Positions 15,430 through 22,532 of a DNA stretch of 25,436 bases are shown piece after piece. The notes under the pieces were generated by a model. The model worked only from the letters and a program-made list of their open reading frames with translations. It had not been told where the DNA came from and searched no databases. Made by a program: the position numbers and the translations under genes. This stretch comes from DASZZX01 sp036260415. Lineage in GTDB: Bacteria; Actinomycetota; Nitriliruptoria; Nitriliruptorales; JAHWKO01. Within the stretch, counting starts at the first letter, position 1. Each line of letters begins with the position of its first letter. The DNA lies in assembly GCA_036260415.1 (NCBI GenBank), contig DASZZX010000144.1:1-25436 (forward strand). The letters run 5' to 3'.

Positions 15430-16887
15430 TCAGAGCACGGTGCCGGCCCCGGGCAGCGGCAGGCTCGCGATGCACGTGGTCCCGCCGTGCTCGGTGGTGC
15501 GCCCCACCTGCAGCGAGCCGCCCAACTCCGTCTCGAGCAGCGCGTTGGCGATCTGCAGCCCGAGGTGGGCGTTCGCGTCCAACCTCCACCCCGGCGGCAC
15601 GCCGACACCGTTGTCACACACCGTCAGCGTCAGGTCGGCCTGGCTGCGGAGGAGCACGACCTCCACATCGCCGCCGTCCTCATCCGGGAACCCGTGTTCG
15701 AGGCTGTTCTGCACCAGCTCCGACAACACCAGGGCCAGTGGGGTCGCGACCTCGGCCGGGAGCTCACCGGCTGAGCCCAGCAGCGTGAGCTTGATCGGTC
15801 GGTCGGGGTCGGTCAGTCCCGCCCCGAGCATGTCGATCAGCCGCTCGGCCACCCGGTCGAACGACACGCGCTGGCGGCTCTCCTGCGAGAGCGTCTCGTG
15901 CACGAGCGCGATCGACGAGATGCGCCGCACCGACTCGCCCAGCGCCTCCTTGGCCTCCTCCGAGCGGAGCCGTCGGGATTGCAGACGCAGCAGCGACGCC
16001 ACCGTCTGGAGGTTGTTCTTCACCCGGTGGTGGATCTCGCGGATGGTGGCGTCCTTGTAGAGCAGGAGCCGTTCGTGGCGGCGGAGCTCGGTGACCTCGC
16101 GCATGATGATGATCCCGCCGAGCACAGCGGTCCCGCGGACCAGCGGGATCAGCCGCCGCAGCACGACCGCGCCGCGGGCCTCGACCTCGCTCTCCAGCGC
16201 CTCGCCGTTGGCCAGCGCCTCGCACACCGCCTCGTCGTCGAGATCGAAGTCGTGCAGGTGCCGGCCGACGATGTTGTCGAGCACGCCCAGCCGGCGGTAC
16301 GCGCTGATCGCGTTCGGGCTCGCGTACATGACGATCCCGGCGGGATCGATGCGGATCATCCCGTCGCCCACTCGTGGCGCGAGTTCGCGCTCAGGATCCT
16401 CCCCGGGGAACGGGAAGTGCCCCTCGGCGAGCATCTGGGCCAGCTCCCCTGCGGTCTGCAGGTAGGTGAGCTCCAACTGCGAGGGGGCGCGCACCATCGA
16501 CAGGTTCGCTTCGCGCGTCACCACAGCGATCACCGCACCGTCGAAGGTGACGGGGATGGCCTCCTCGCGCACAGGGACCCCCGTGGACCAGTCCGGATCG
16601 CCCTCCCGCACGATGCGCTGCTGTTCCAGGCAGCGCACGACCATCGGACGCTCCTCTCGCTGGAAGACGCGGCCGACGAGGTCCTCGTGGTACAGGGTCT
16701 GTGCCGTGTACGGCCGCATCTGGGCGACGACGACCAGCCCTCCGCCCTGCGCGGGACACCACAGCAGCAGGTCCGCGAAGGACAGGTCGGCGAGGATCTG
16801 CCAATCGGAGAGCAGCGACTGCAGGTGGTCCACCGCCGCGTCCGACAGGTCGGCGCGGAACTCCGCGATCTCCTGCAGCGACGACAC
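15430..16887 (-). CDS. pdtaS: PdtaS-type sensor histidine kinase (GAF-PAS-HisKA_2-HATPase)
   Basis: A soluble 485-residue kinase with no membrane segment. The N-terminal ~160 residues are GAF-like (SDWQILADLSFADLLLW is shared with mycobacterial PdtaS). A PAS domain follows (GMIRIDPAGIVMYASPNAISAYRRLG, from ~176). Next is the HisKA_2 phospho-acceptor box IHHRVKNNLQ (His at about 286-287), then an ATPase domain with the N box LSELVQNSLEHGF, DNGVGVP and LGLQIANALL. The start GTG at 16887 is chosen because it gives MSSLQEI, matching the family N-terminus; a GTG at 16914 would add nine residues. It begins one base after the stop of the sigma-region-4 gene. Neighbour whiB1 is the same as in M. tuberculosis (Rv3219-Rv3220c). 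No ANTAR regulator (PdtaR) is in the window. Confidence 0.92.
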   Translation of the reverse strand: MSSLQEIAEFRADLSDAAVDHLQSLLSDWQILADLSFADLLLWCPAQGGGLVVVAQMRPYTAQTLYHEDLVGRVFQREERPMVVRCLEQQRIVREGDPDWSTGVPVREEAIPVTFDGAVIAVVTREANLSMVRAPSQLELTYLQTAGELAQMLAEGHFPFPGEDPERELAPRVGDGMIRIDPAGIVMYASPNAISAYRRLGVLDNIVGRHLHDFDLDDEAVCEALANGEALESEVEARGAVVLRRLIPLVRGTAVLGGIIIMREVTELRRHERLLLYKDATIREIHHRVKNNLQTVASLLRLQSRRLRSEEAKEALGESVRRISSIALVHETLSQESRQRVSFDRVAERLIDMLGAGLTDPDRPIKLTLLGSAGELPAEVATPLALVLSELVQNSLEHGFPDEDGGDVEVVLLRSQADLTLTVCDNGVGVPPGWRLDANAHLGLQIANALLETELGGSLQVGRTTEHGGTTCIASLPLPGAGTVL

Positions 16888-16888
16888 G

Positions 16889-17221
16889 TCAGCCGGCGGG
16901 TGGCGGCTGCGCACCGCCGTGGTCGCCCGAACGGTCTCCGAGGAGCGAGTGCAGCTGCTCCAGTGGGACGACCTCGCGGATGCGGTCGAAGGCGCGCTGC
17001 TCGATCTGCTTGGCCTCGTGGGCGCTCAGACCCATCTCGCGCGCCGTGTCGACCAGGCTGCGGGGATGACCATCCACGAGTCCCATGCGCAGCTCGAGCA
17101 CCCGCCGCTCGACCTGTGGCAGGCGACGCATCACGTCCTGCACGGGACGTGCGAGCTCGCGCACGCGGTCGCGCTCGTCAGGTGGTTCGGTGCGGCGGCG
17201 CGACCGGCGCTGCGATGCCAT
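16889..17221 (-). CDS. Stand-alone sigma-70 region-4-like helix-turn-helix protein
   Basis: A 110-residue protein with a basic N-terminus (MASQRRSRRR), a central segment from about 33 to 83 and a short Gly/Pro-rich tail. The centre, LPQVERRVLELRMGL...REMGLSAHEAKQIEQRAFDRIRE, follows the sigma-70 region 4 pattern (LP..ER.VL.LR.GL...LGLS...V.QIE.RA...LR). There is no region 2 or 3, so it cannot act alone as a normal sigma factor. It may bind the -35 element or the beta-flap of RNA polymerase, or mimic sigma. It ends one base before the pdtaS start and is surely in the same transcript. There is no Shine-Dalgarno; TACGCT lies 7 bases before the ATG, so the message is probably leaderless. Confidence 0.8.
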   Translation of the reverse strand: MASQRRSRRRTEPPDERDRVRELARPVQDVMRRLPQVERRVLELRMGLVDGHPRSLVDTAREMGLSAHEAKQIEQRAFDRIREVVPLEQLHSLLGDRSGDHGGAQPPPAG

Positions 17222-17228
17222 GCGGGTC

Positions 17229-17234
17229 AGCGTA
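17229..17234 (-). promoter_or_regulatory. Candidate -10 box of the sigma-region-4/pdtaS operon, leaderless type
   Basis: TACGCT on the minus strand ends 7 bases before the ATG at 17221, the same hexamer and nearly the same distance as at argS. No ribosome site lies between. Confidence 0.45.
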
Positions 17235-17271
17235 GCGCCGGCGGGCGCGCCGCCGACGCCCCCTGCGGACT

Positions 17272-17289
17272 GCGCTCGGCCCGGAGCGC
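17272..17289 (-). terminator. Stem-loop after the four-helix membrane protein gene
   Basis: GCGCTC (17272-17277) pairs with GAGCGC (17284-17289) over a 6-base loop, 38 bases beyond the stop of the minus-strand gene ending at 17327 and upstream of the next promoter. No T-tract. Confidence 0.4.
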
Positions 17290-17326
17290 GGCCGGTGCGG
17301 CCGGTCCCGTTCGCGTTGGCCGCTCG

Positions 17327-17761
17327 TCAATCGCCGGCGGGGGCGCGGCGCAACCCGTAGACGCTGCCGCCGACCAGCCCTGCCGTCGCTCCCAGCTGCA
17401 CGTACCACCATCCGGCCAGCTCGTGGTGGCCGGTGGCGGGGCAGGCGAGCGAGGCGCCGAACAGCACCAGTCCGGCCGCCAGTGACAGCAGGAAACCCGC
17501 CCGCCGTCGCGCACCGAAGGCTGTGGCTGCGCCGAGCATCCCCACCAGCACCAGCGTCCCGACCAGCGTCTCGACGGCTGAGGGCAGCGCCTGCGGGTCG
17601 GACGCGGGCGGCTCGACGGCGATGGCGAGGGCCACGAGCACGGTCCACCCGATCACCGCGCCCGCGGCCCAGGCGACCGGGATGCGATCGTGCAGCGTCC
17701 GGCGAGCGGGGATGCGGGGTCGCACCCGTCCAGGGTCGAGCTGGCGTCCCGCGACCGTCAT
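17327..17761 (-). CDS. Four-helix integral membrane protein, unknown function
   Basis: A 144-residue protein: a basic cytoplasmic N-terminus (RPRIPARRTLHDR), then four predicted membrane helices at about 28-49, 63-82, 88-107 and 117-137, with GARRR between helices 2 and 3 and GLRRAPAGD at the end. No catalytic motif or family is recognised. The ATG at 17761 is preceded by a strong ribosome site, AGGAGG at about 17769-17774, and is preferred over an upstream in-frame codon at 17806. A TACAGT -10-like hexamer (17797-17792) lies upstream and overlaps a possible -10 for the divergent gene at 17855. Confidence 0.75.
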   Translation of the reverse strand: MTVAGRQLDPGRVRPRIPARRTLHDRIPVAWAAGAVIGWTVLVALAIAVEPPASDPQALPSAVETLVGTLVLVGMLGAATAFGARRRAGFLLSLAAGLVLFGASLACPATGHHELAGWWYVQLGATAGLVGGSVYGLRRAPAGD

Positions 17762-17854
17762 CAGCGTTCCTCCTGGTCGAGCGTCGTTCCGACTGTAGCG
17801 TTGCACCGACCGTCCCGGACGTCGGGGCGCTGCCGTCCCCGGAACGGGGTCCCC

Positions 17855-18529
17855 GTGGCCTTCACCCCGCTCGTCGTCGTCGTGGCCGTGGCGCTGGGCT
17901 ACGCGCGCGGCGGTCGTCTGCGCCGCATCGCCGACGCCGACCTCGGGTGGGGGTGGCTGCTATTCGCGGGCCTCGCACTGCAGATCGCGGTGGATCTCCT
18001 GGCCGCACGCGGCCTGGTGGGGTGGGCCTCCACCGCGACACTCCTGCTCAGCCAGGTGCTGGTGGCGGGCTGGATCGTCGCCAACCGCTACCGGCCCGGC
18101 ATGCCCCTGATCCTGCTGGGTCTGGTGTCCCATGCCGTGGTCATCGCGGCCAACGGCGCCATGCCGGTCGACCCGGAGGCGATCGCCGCGATCGGGCTGC
18201 GGGGCATGGATCCGGTGCCCGGCAAGCACGAGCTCATGACCGAGGCGACCCGGCTGGCCGTGCTCGGCGACGTGCTGCCCCTCCCGCCGCTGAGGACGGT
18301 GATCTCGGTCGGAGACGTGGTCCTGGCGGCCGGTCTGATCCCGCTGGTGCACCACCTCATGACGTACCGCTCGCCCGCGGAACGTCGGGGTGCCCCACGG
18401 CGCCAGGACCGAGCCGGCGAGCCACCGTCCCAGGAACAGCGGCAGCGACGAGGTGGGCTGCCGGCAGCCCCTCCTGGCGGACCCGATGCTGGCGACCTCT
18501 CGGGTGGATCGCGAGCACGCCAGCGGTAG
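17855..18529 (+). CDS. DUF5317-like integral membrane protein
   Basis: A 224-residue protein with about five hydrophobic helices. The first is at the very N-terminus (FTPLVVVVAVALGYARGG), followed by a GWLLFAGLALQIAVDLLA helix, a TLLLSQVLVAGWIVANRY helix, and a GLVSHAVVIAANGAMPV segment. The last helix (VGDVVLAAGLIPLVHHLM) precedes a polar, Arg/Gln/Pro-rich tail of ~45 residues. The arrangement with ANGAMPV and a terminal ISVGDV helix recalls the DUF5317 family of unknown function, a call from memory that needs a profile search. The GTG at 17855 starts the first helix; the ribosome site is weak. It is divergent from the four-helix protein gene and convergent with the degenerate HD-GYP gene, only 9 bases between stops. 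Confidence 0.7.
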   Translation: MAFTPLVVVVAVALGYARGGRLRRIADADLGWGWLLFAGLALQIAVDLLAARGLVGWASTATLLLSQVLVAGWIVANRYRPGMPLILLGLVSHAVVIAANGAMPVDPEAIAAIGLRGMDPVPGKHELMTEATRLAVLGDVLPLPPLRTVISVGDVVLAAGLIPLVHHLMTYRSPAERRGAPRRQDRAGEPPSQEQRQRRGGLPAAPPGGPDAGDLSGGSRARQR

Positions 18530-18538
18530 CGGCCGGTC

Positions 18539-19744
18539 CTATGCCGTGCGGTGGTGCACGACGCGGAAGAGGGCCGCGACCACCCGGCGGTCGAGATCAT
18601 CGCTGCTCTGCAGCAGCTCGTCGAGGGCGGCAGCGCCGCTCGACGCATCGCCGGTGGTGCGCCGGTCGAACTCGCAGGCGGCATGCACGATCCGCGCGGG
18701 GAGCGGGGGCGTCTCCTCGCCGTCCGCCCCCACCCGGTACGGCTCGCAGTGCTTGCTGACGAGGTCCGCGACGGACCCCAGTCCCCCGGCTTCGCGCAGG
18801 ATCGCCGCGCCGGCGAGGGCCACCTCGCGGTCGTGGGCACGGTTCTGGGCGTCGTCGGTCGCGATGCGTCCGACCTCGTGCAGGTGAGCGACGCGTTCGA
18901 CCAGGTGAACGTCAGCTTCGGCGAGGCCCAGCTCGCGGGCGACCGCGGTCGCCAGGTCACCGACGCGCAGCCCGTGACCAGGGTGGACGTGGCCGGTCAG
19001 CTCGGTCATGCGGCTCATCGCGACGACGGTCTGGTCGTAGGTCCGACGCACGCCGGCGTAGCGATGCAGCCCTTCCCGTGTGGCCAGCACCGGCAGGACC
19101 ATCACGAGCAGGGCACCGTGTCCGAGCGCACCGAACACCGCCGCCGCGAGGGCCGCCGACGAGGCCAGCGCCACCGACGTCCTCCAGCCGCTGGTCAGCT
19201 GCCAGCGGAACGCCTGCCAGGGGGTGACCCGGTCGACCGCGACCTGCTCCGCCGCCGACCAGAGCGCTGGACCGGCAGTGAGCGCCGCGCTGACGGCTGC
19301 GACCGACGCCACGTGGACCGACCGTCCGGCGTGCCCCACGGTCCAGTCGGGCAGCAGCACGGAGCCCACCGCGGCCACCCCGGCGAGTGACCAGCCGGCC
19401 GCCAGGCGCTGCACCAGGTCGAGCGGCTCCACCGCGCGTCGCCGCAGCAGCCGGATCCCCGCGGCCGCCGCCCAGCCCAGTGCCGACACCCCTGCGACAA
19501 GCCACGGCGGGTTGGCGAGGAGGGCGAAGGCCGCGACCGCGGCGAAGGAGGTCGGTGTGCTGCGCCCGCGCAGATCGTCGATGACGAGCAGCTCGCCGAC
19601 GGCCGCGGCGGCGGCGAACACCTGCCAGGCCCCCGTAGCCGCGGGGGGCGACACCCACCACACGCCACCGAGCACCCCGGCGAGGAGCACGACCGGCGCA
19701 ACGCTCGCCCGACGAGGGTCGCTGACGACGGCGACCACGCTCAC
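18539..19744 (-). CDS. Membrane-bound degenerate HD-GYP-like protein (probable pseudo-phosphodiesterase)
   Basis: A 401-residue protein: an N-terminal half with several hydrophobic helices (residues about 12-225), a linker, and an HD-like domain (about 235-360). Alignment by eye with the upstream neighbour shows they are paralogues. LVMVLPVLATREGLH parallels LFLVVPALIARHGLL, and GHGLRVGDLATAVARELGL parallels GHTERVSTLCVEVARQLGA. The active-site dyad LHDVGK of the neighbour is LHEVGR here (H289-E290), the HPVIGA segment has become REVALAGA, the HHER motif is KHCEP, and GYP is missing. Catalysis is therefore unlikely, and a regulatory or scaffolding role is inferred. The GTG at 19744 overlaps the stop of the HD-GYP gene by 4 bases; a longer frame upstream is a shadow. 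Confidence 0.85.
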   Translation of the reverse strand: MSVVAVVSDPRRASVAPVVLLAGVLGGVWWVSPPAATGAWQVFAAAAAVGELLVIDDLRGRSTPTSFAAVAAFALLANPPWLVAGVSALGWAAAAGIRLLRRRAVEPLDLVQRLAAGWSLAGVAAVGSVLLPDWTVGHAGRSVHVASVAAVSAALTAGPALWSAAEQVAVDRVTPWQAFRWQLTSGWRTSVALASSAALAAAVFGALGHGALLVMVLPVLATREGLHRYAGVRRTYDQTVVAMSRMTELTGHVHPGHGLRVGDLATAVARELGLAEADVHLVERVAHLHEVGRIATDDAQNRAHDREVALAGAAILREAGGLGSVADLVSKHCEPYRVGADGEETPPLPARIVHAACEFDRRTTGDASSGAAALDELLQSSDDLDRRVVAALFRVVHHRTA

Positions 19745-21087
19745 CCGCGGACGACCCCAGCGACCGGCGCCATGGCAGGGCGCCGCGGGGCGTGACCGTC
19801 GGTCACCGGCGCACCCGCGGGCAGCGCGGACGGGTGCGGCGCCGGTGTGGGTTGCCAACCGAGCCGCGCCGCGACCTGCTCGAGGGTGTCGACCACCCGG
19901 CCGTCGAACTGCGTACCCGAGTGACGACGGAGCTCGGCGAACGCCCGGTCGAGCTCCATCGCCCGGCGGTACGAGCGCGTCGTGGTCATGGCGTCGAACG
20001 CGTCGCACACGGTGATGATGCGGGCGAGCAGCGGCAGGTCGTCCCCGGACCTGCCCTCGGGGTAGCCCTCGCCGTCCACGCGCTCGTGGTGGTAGCGCAC
20101 GCCGTCGAGGGCGGGGCGGAGGAACTCGATCTCCCCCAGGATGTCGGCTCCGATGACCGGGTGCTCCCGGATCATCGCGAACTCGTTGGCGTCGAGCGCG
20201 GTCGGCTTGTTGATGACCCCGATCGGGACGCCGAGCTTGCCGACGTCGTGCAGCTTGGCCGCGTACCGCACCGCGCGCAGCTCGTCGTACGAGGCGCCGA
20301 GCTGGCGCGCCACCTCGACGCAGAGGGTCGACACCCGCTCGGTGTGCCCCCGGGTGTAGCCGTCCTTGACCTCGAGCGTCTTGAGCAGCGCCGACACCAA
20401 CCGGTCGTAGGCGGCGCTCTCGGCCTGGAAGCTCAGGAGCCCGTGACGCGCGATCAGGGCCGGCACGACCAGGAACAACAGCGCCGCGGCGCCGGCTGAC
20501 GTGAGGAGAGCCGCGGCCAGCAGCGAGAGGCCCGCGTAGAGGCTCTGCATCGTGATGGAGGGCACCAGCAGGCTGGTCAGGGACGAGCGCAGACGCTCAC
20601 CGGACTGCAGCCGCAGTGCGACCCCCACCAGGAGGTTGTTGACCAGCGCCCAGACGATCGCTCCCGCCAGCAGGGCCAGGGATGTCGGCCACAACTCCAC
20701 CTCGCCGGGCACCCCGCCCAGCAGCGTGAAGACGAGTCCCGCCGCCGCCGCCGACAGCGCCATCTGCCCGAAGTTGAAGGCGGTGCGCTGCAGGCGCCGG
20801 TCGGTGTAGTAGGTCCACCCGACCATCGGCACGCCGAGGACCGCGAGGATCCCCAGCGGTGGCCCGCCTACCAGCAGCGCCGCCAGGATGACCACGCTCA
20901 CGAGGCTGACGACCACGTCGTCGCGGACCTTGGAGGGGAGCATGTCGGACAGCGCGGCCGCAGCGATGAACGCGACGACGAGGACGAGCCCGTCGACGCT
21001 GCGTGCGGCCCACAGCGTTGCCACCAGCCCCGCCAGGAGGATCGCCACGACCACGACGCTGAGACGGACCTCCGACACGGCGGCCAA
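19741..21087 (-). CDS. Membrane HD-GYP c-di-GMP phosphodiesterase
   Basis: A 448-residue protein. About six or seven hydrophobic helices occupy residues ~8-215 (a membrane sensor region), followed by a complete HD-GYP domain at ~225-415. The domain has GHTERV (H248), the KLHDVGK dyad (H280-D281), EHPVIGADIL (H309), RYHHERVDGEGYPEG (H333, H334, GYP at 340-342) and CDAFDAMTT (D362). All metal-ligand positions of active HD-GYP enzymes are present, so hydrolysis of c-di-GMP is expected. The start is TTG at 21087, supported by GGGGAGGA about 7 bases upstream; GTG at 21078 is the alternative. It lies 63 bases after a 25-codon peptide gene and overlaps the degenerate paralogue by 4 bases, so the two proteins are probably made together and may pair. 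Confidence 0.92.
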   Translation of the reverse strand: MAAVSEVRLSVVVVAILLAGLVATLWAARSVDGLVLVVAFIAAAALSDMLPSKVRDDVVVSLVSVVILAALLVGGPPLGILAVLGVPMVGWTYYTDRRLQRTAFNFGQMALSAAAAGLVFTLLGGVPGEVELWPTSLALLAGAIVWALVNNLLVGVALRLQSGERLRSSLTSLLVPSITMQSLYAGLSLLAAALLTSAGAAALLFLVVPALIARHGLLSFQAESAAYDRLVSALLKTLEVKDGYTRGHTERVSTLCVEVARQLGASYDELRAVRYAAKLHDVGKLGVPIGVINKPTALDANEFAMIREHPVIGADILGEIEFLRPALDGVRYHHERVDGEGYPEGRSGDDLPLLARIITVCDAFDAMTTTRSYRRAMELDRAFAELRRHSGTQFDGRVVDTLEQVAARLGWQPTPAPHPSALPAGAPVTDGHAPRRPAMAPVAGVVRG

Positions 21088-21150
21088 CCTCGGTTCCTCC
21101 CCACGGGCGCGGCGCGAACGCTGAGCGGAGACGGCCCAGGCTTTCGGGGC

Positions 21151-21228
21151 TCAGGCCCAGGAGGCGCCCGCGCCCGCCGACAGCACCAGGGCTGCCAGGC
21201 TGGCGAGAGCGGCGAAGATGTTCTTCAT
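21151..21228 (-). CDS. 25-residue hydrophobic peptide
   Basis: A short open frame beginning MKNIFAALAS, continuing with an unbroken hydrophobic run (leucine, alanine, valine) and ending GASWA. It looks like a tiny membrane peptide or an isolated signal sequence. It is supported by one of the best ribosome sites in the window, GGAGGTGG (21239-21232), about four bases before the ATG. It also lies directly upstream of the HD-GYP pair and downstream of a highly structured leader. Possible roles are a leader peptide controlling the downstream genes or a small membrane partner of the HD-GYP sensor. No family is recognised. Confidence 0.6.
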   Translation of the reverse strand: MKNIFAALASLAALVLSAGAGASWA

Positions 21229-21256
21229 CGGCCACCTCCATCGAGTTCGTCGTGGT

Positions 21257-21440
21257 ACCGCCGTCGCCGCTAACCGACGGCGGTTCGTCCGCTCCGCTCG
21301 ATGGTCGGCCCTTGGCGGGCCGGAGGGTGTCCTGCGTCGGGGCGCCTTGCGGCGCCGGGCGTGGCCGCCTCCACTCACCGTTCGCTGTTCAGTTGTCCGC
21401 ACCGTCGCCTCGAGGCCTGCAGCCTGTTACCGAGGCGGCG
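21257..21440 (-). promoter_or_regulatory. Highly structured leader upstream of the peptide and HD-GYP genes
   Basis: Four consecutive stems on the transcript side. A 10-pair stem (21403-21412 with 21431-21440, one G-U) has a nested AGGC/GCCT hairpin in its loop. GGCGCC/GGCGCC (21341-21346, 21351-21356) is closed by a GCAA tetraloop on the minus strand. CGGCCC/GGGCCG (21306-21311, 21317-21322) has a 5-base loop. A perfect 10-bp stem (21257-21266 with 21275-21284) has an 8-base loop. The last stem ends 17 bases before the ribosome site of the peptide gene. Such packing suggests a riboswitch, attenuator or protein-binding leader. It does not match the known c-di-GMP-I core by eye. Confidence 0.45.
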
Positions 21441-21597
21441 ATTTCGGTTTCGTCACGATGCGCACGTTCCTTGAACCCCGTCCATTGCGCCAGCCACCGC
21501 GGACCCACCCCGACCGGGACGAGTGTCCTACCTGGCCTTCTGCGGCCACCGTCCGTACAGAAACGAGTCACCGCACCCGCGTCGGGGCGTCCCCGGC

Positions 21598-21612
21598 GTG
21601 ACGCACCGTCAT
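21598..21612. promoter_or_regulatory. BldD-box-like operator in the HD-GYP/unknown-gene divergent region
   Basis: GTGACGCACCGTCAT fits the BldD consensus NTNACNCWGNGTNAN at eight of nine fixed positions (the central G is C) and contains the inverted repeat TGACG/CGTCA. It lies between the divergent peptide/HD-GYP operon and the gene at 21777. The consensus is recalled from Streptomyces work; binding is inferred. Confidence 0.4.
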
Positions 21613-21742
21613 CTGGGCGTCGGACGACGGTCGATGTCGCATCGTGCGCCGGACACGTTACCGCGCGCGCCGGCCGCACTCGACGAGGGAGGCTCGCGCC
21701 GGTCATCAGGCACCCTGCGGCTCCGCCCTGGTGGGCATGGGC

Positions 21743-21748
21743 TAGCCT
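21743..21748 (+). promoter_or_regulatory. Candidate -10 box for the gene at 21777
   Basis: TAGCCT 28 bases before the GTG start, leaving room for a short leader with the GGGGAGGG ribosome site at 21763-21770. No clear -35. Confidence 0.35.
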
Positions 21749-21776
21749 CACGGCCACACCACGGGGAGGGACGTAC

Positions 21777-22472
21777 GTGGAGGGGCCCGACGCGGTCGGG
21801 GCCGAGGGGGGATCCGGCGTGAGCGTTCCTCCGGACCTCCACTTGGACGGCGACCGTCAGGCGGTCGAAGCCGCACTGCGGGAGCTGCCCGGCGTGGTCG
21901 CCGTCCGGTTGGTCCCCGGCTTCGAGCGTCAGGTCGACGAGCTGCACCTGGTGGCCGACACCTCCAAGGGCGCCAAGCAGCTGGTCCGCGACGCGCAGTC
22001 ACTGCTGCTCGCCCGCTGCGGCGTCACGGTCGACCACCGCGTGGTGAGCGTCGTGCAGGTGGGGTCCTCCGTGCTGCCCACGGGGGCACTGCGCCGCGTC
22101 GCGATCCGCAGCGTGGCCGCCATCGAACAGGAGCTGGAGGTCCGGGTCACCGTGGAACTCTCCGACGGGGACACGGTCTACACGGGCCAGTCCTGTGGGC
22201 CCGCATCCACCGCGGGCAAGCGCCGCGCCACCGCGCGCGCCGCGCTGGAGGCGGCGCGATCGCTGCTGGGTCGCCAGGTGGTCGAGATCGAGGGCGTCGC
22301 GGTGGAGCACGTGCTCGGACACCAGCTTGCGATCACCTTCGTGCACTTCCACAGCAGCCGGGGCGAGCGCACGGCCGTGGGCGCCGCGATGGTGTGCGGC
22401 GACGAGTCCCTCGCTGTCACCCGCAGCGTGCTCGACGCGCTGAACCGCGAACTCCCCGGCCCGAGCGCGTGA
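21777..22472 (+). CDS. Conserved-looking protein of unknown function
   Basis: A 231-residue soluble protein. Residues ~30-95 contain a short alpha/beta unit (LPGVVAVRLVPG..., DELHLVADTSKGAKQLVRDAQSLLLARCGVTVDHRVVSVVQV), a pattern I associate with uncharacterised proteins of Firmicutes and actinobacteria but cannot name. Residues ~105-228 form a second unit: strand-rich RVAIRSVAAIEQELEVRVTVELSDGDTVYTGQ, a helix TAGKRRATARAALEAARSLL, and more strands ending AMVCGDESLAVTRSVLDALNREL. No membrane helix or catalytic motif is seen. The GTG at 21777 has GGGGAGGG upstream; GTG at 21819 is an alternative. It is divergent from the HD-GYP operon and convergent with bldD. Confidence 0.8.
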   Translation: MEGPDAVGAEGGSGVSVPPDLHLDGDRQAVEAALRELPGVVAVRLVPGFERQVDELHLVADTSKGAKQLVRDAQSLLLARCGVTVDHRVVSVVQVGSSVLPTGALRRVAIRSVAAIEQELEVRVTVELSDGDTVYTGQSCGPASTAGKRRATARAALEAARSLLGRQVVEIEGVAVEHVLGHQLAITFVHFHSSRGERTAVGAAMVCGDESLAVTRSVLDALNRELPGPSA

Positions 22473-22489
22473 ACCCGACCCCGGTGCCG

Positions 22490-22503
22490 GCCACCGCCGT
22501 GGC
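22490..22503. terminator. Weak hairpin between the unknown gene and bldD
   Basis: GCCAC (22490-22494) pairs with GTGGC (22499-22503) over CGCC, in the 60-base convergent gap. Short stem, no T-tract. Confidence 0.25.
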
Positions 22504-22532
22504 GCCGCCGCGGATGCACCCCGGGCATCGGC

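Larger units (their letters stand above)
21229..21776. other. 548-base divergent intergenic region
   Basis: No convincing gene on either strand; the open frames here lack ribosome sites and resemble shadows. It contains four perfect or near-perfect hairpins (21257-21440) toward the peptide/HD-GYP side, a BldD-box-like inverted repeat (21598-21612) in the middle, and a TAGCCT -10 candidate (21743-21748) serving the gene at 21777. Parts (about 21420-21560) are less GC-rich than the neighbouring genes. Confidence 0.7.

Noticed and set aside
21257..21440. Known c-di-GMP-I (GEMM) or c-di-AMP (ydaO) riboswitch
   Set aside because: The stems and a GNRA loop are suggestive, but I could not find the conserved core sequences of either class by eye; left as an unnamed structured leader.
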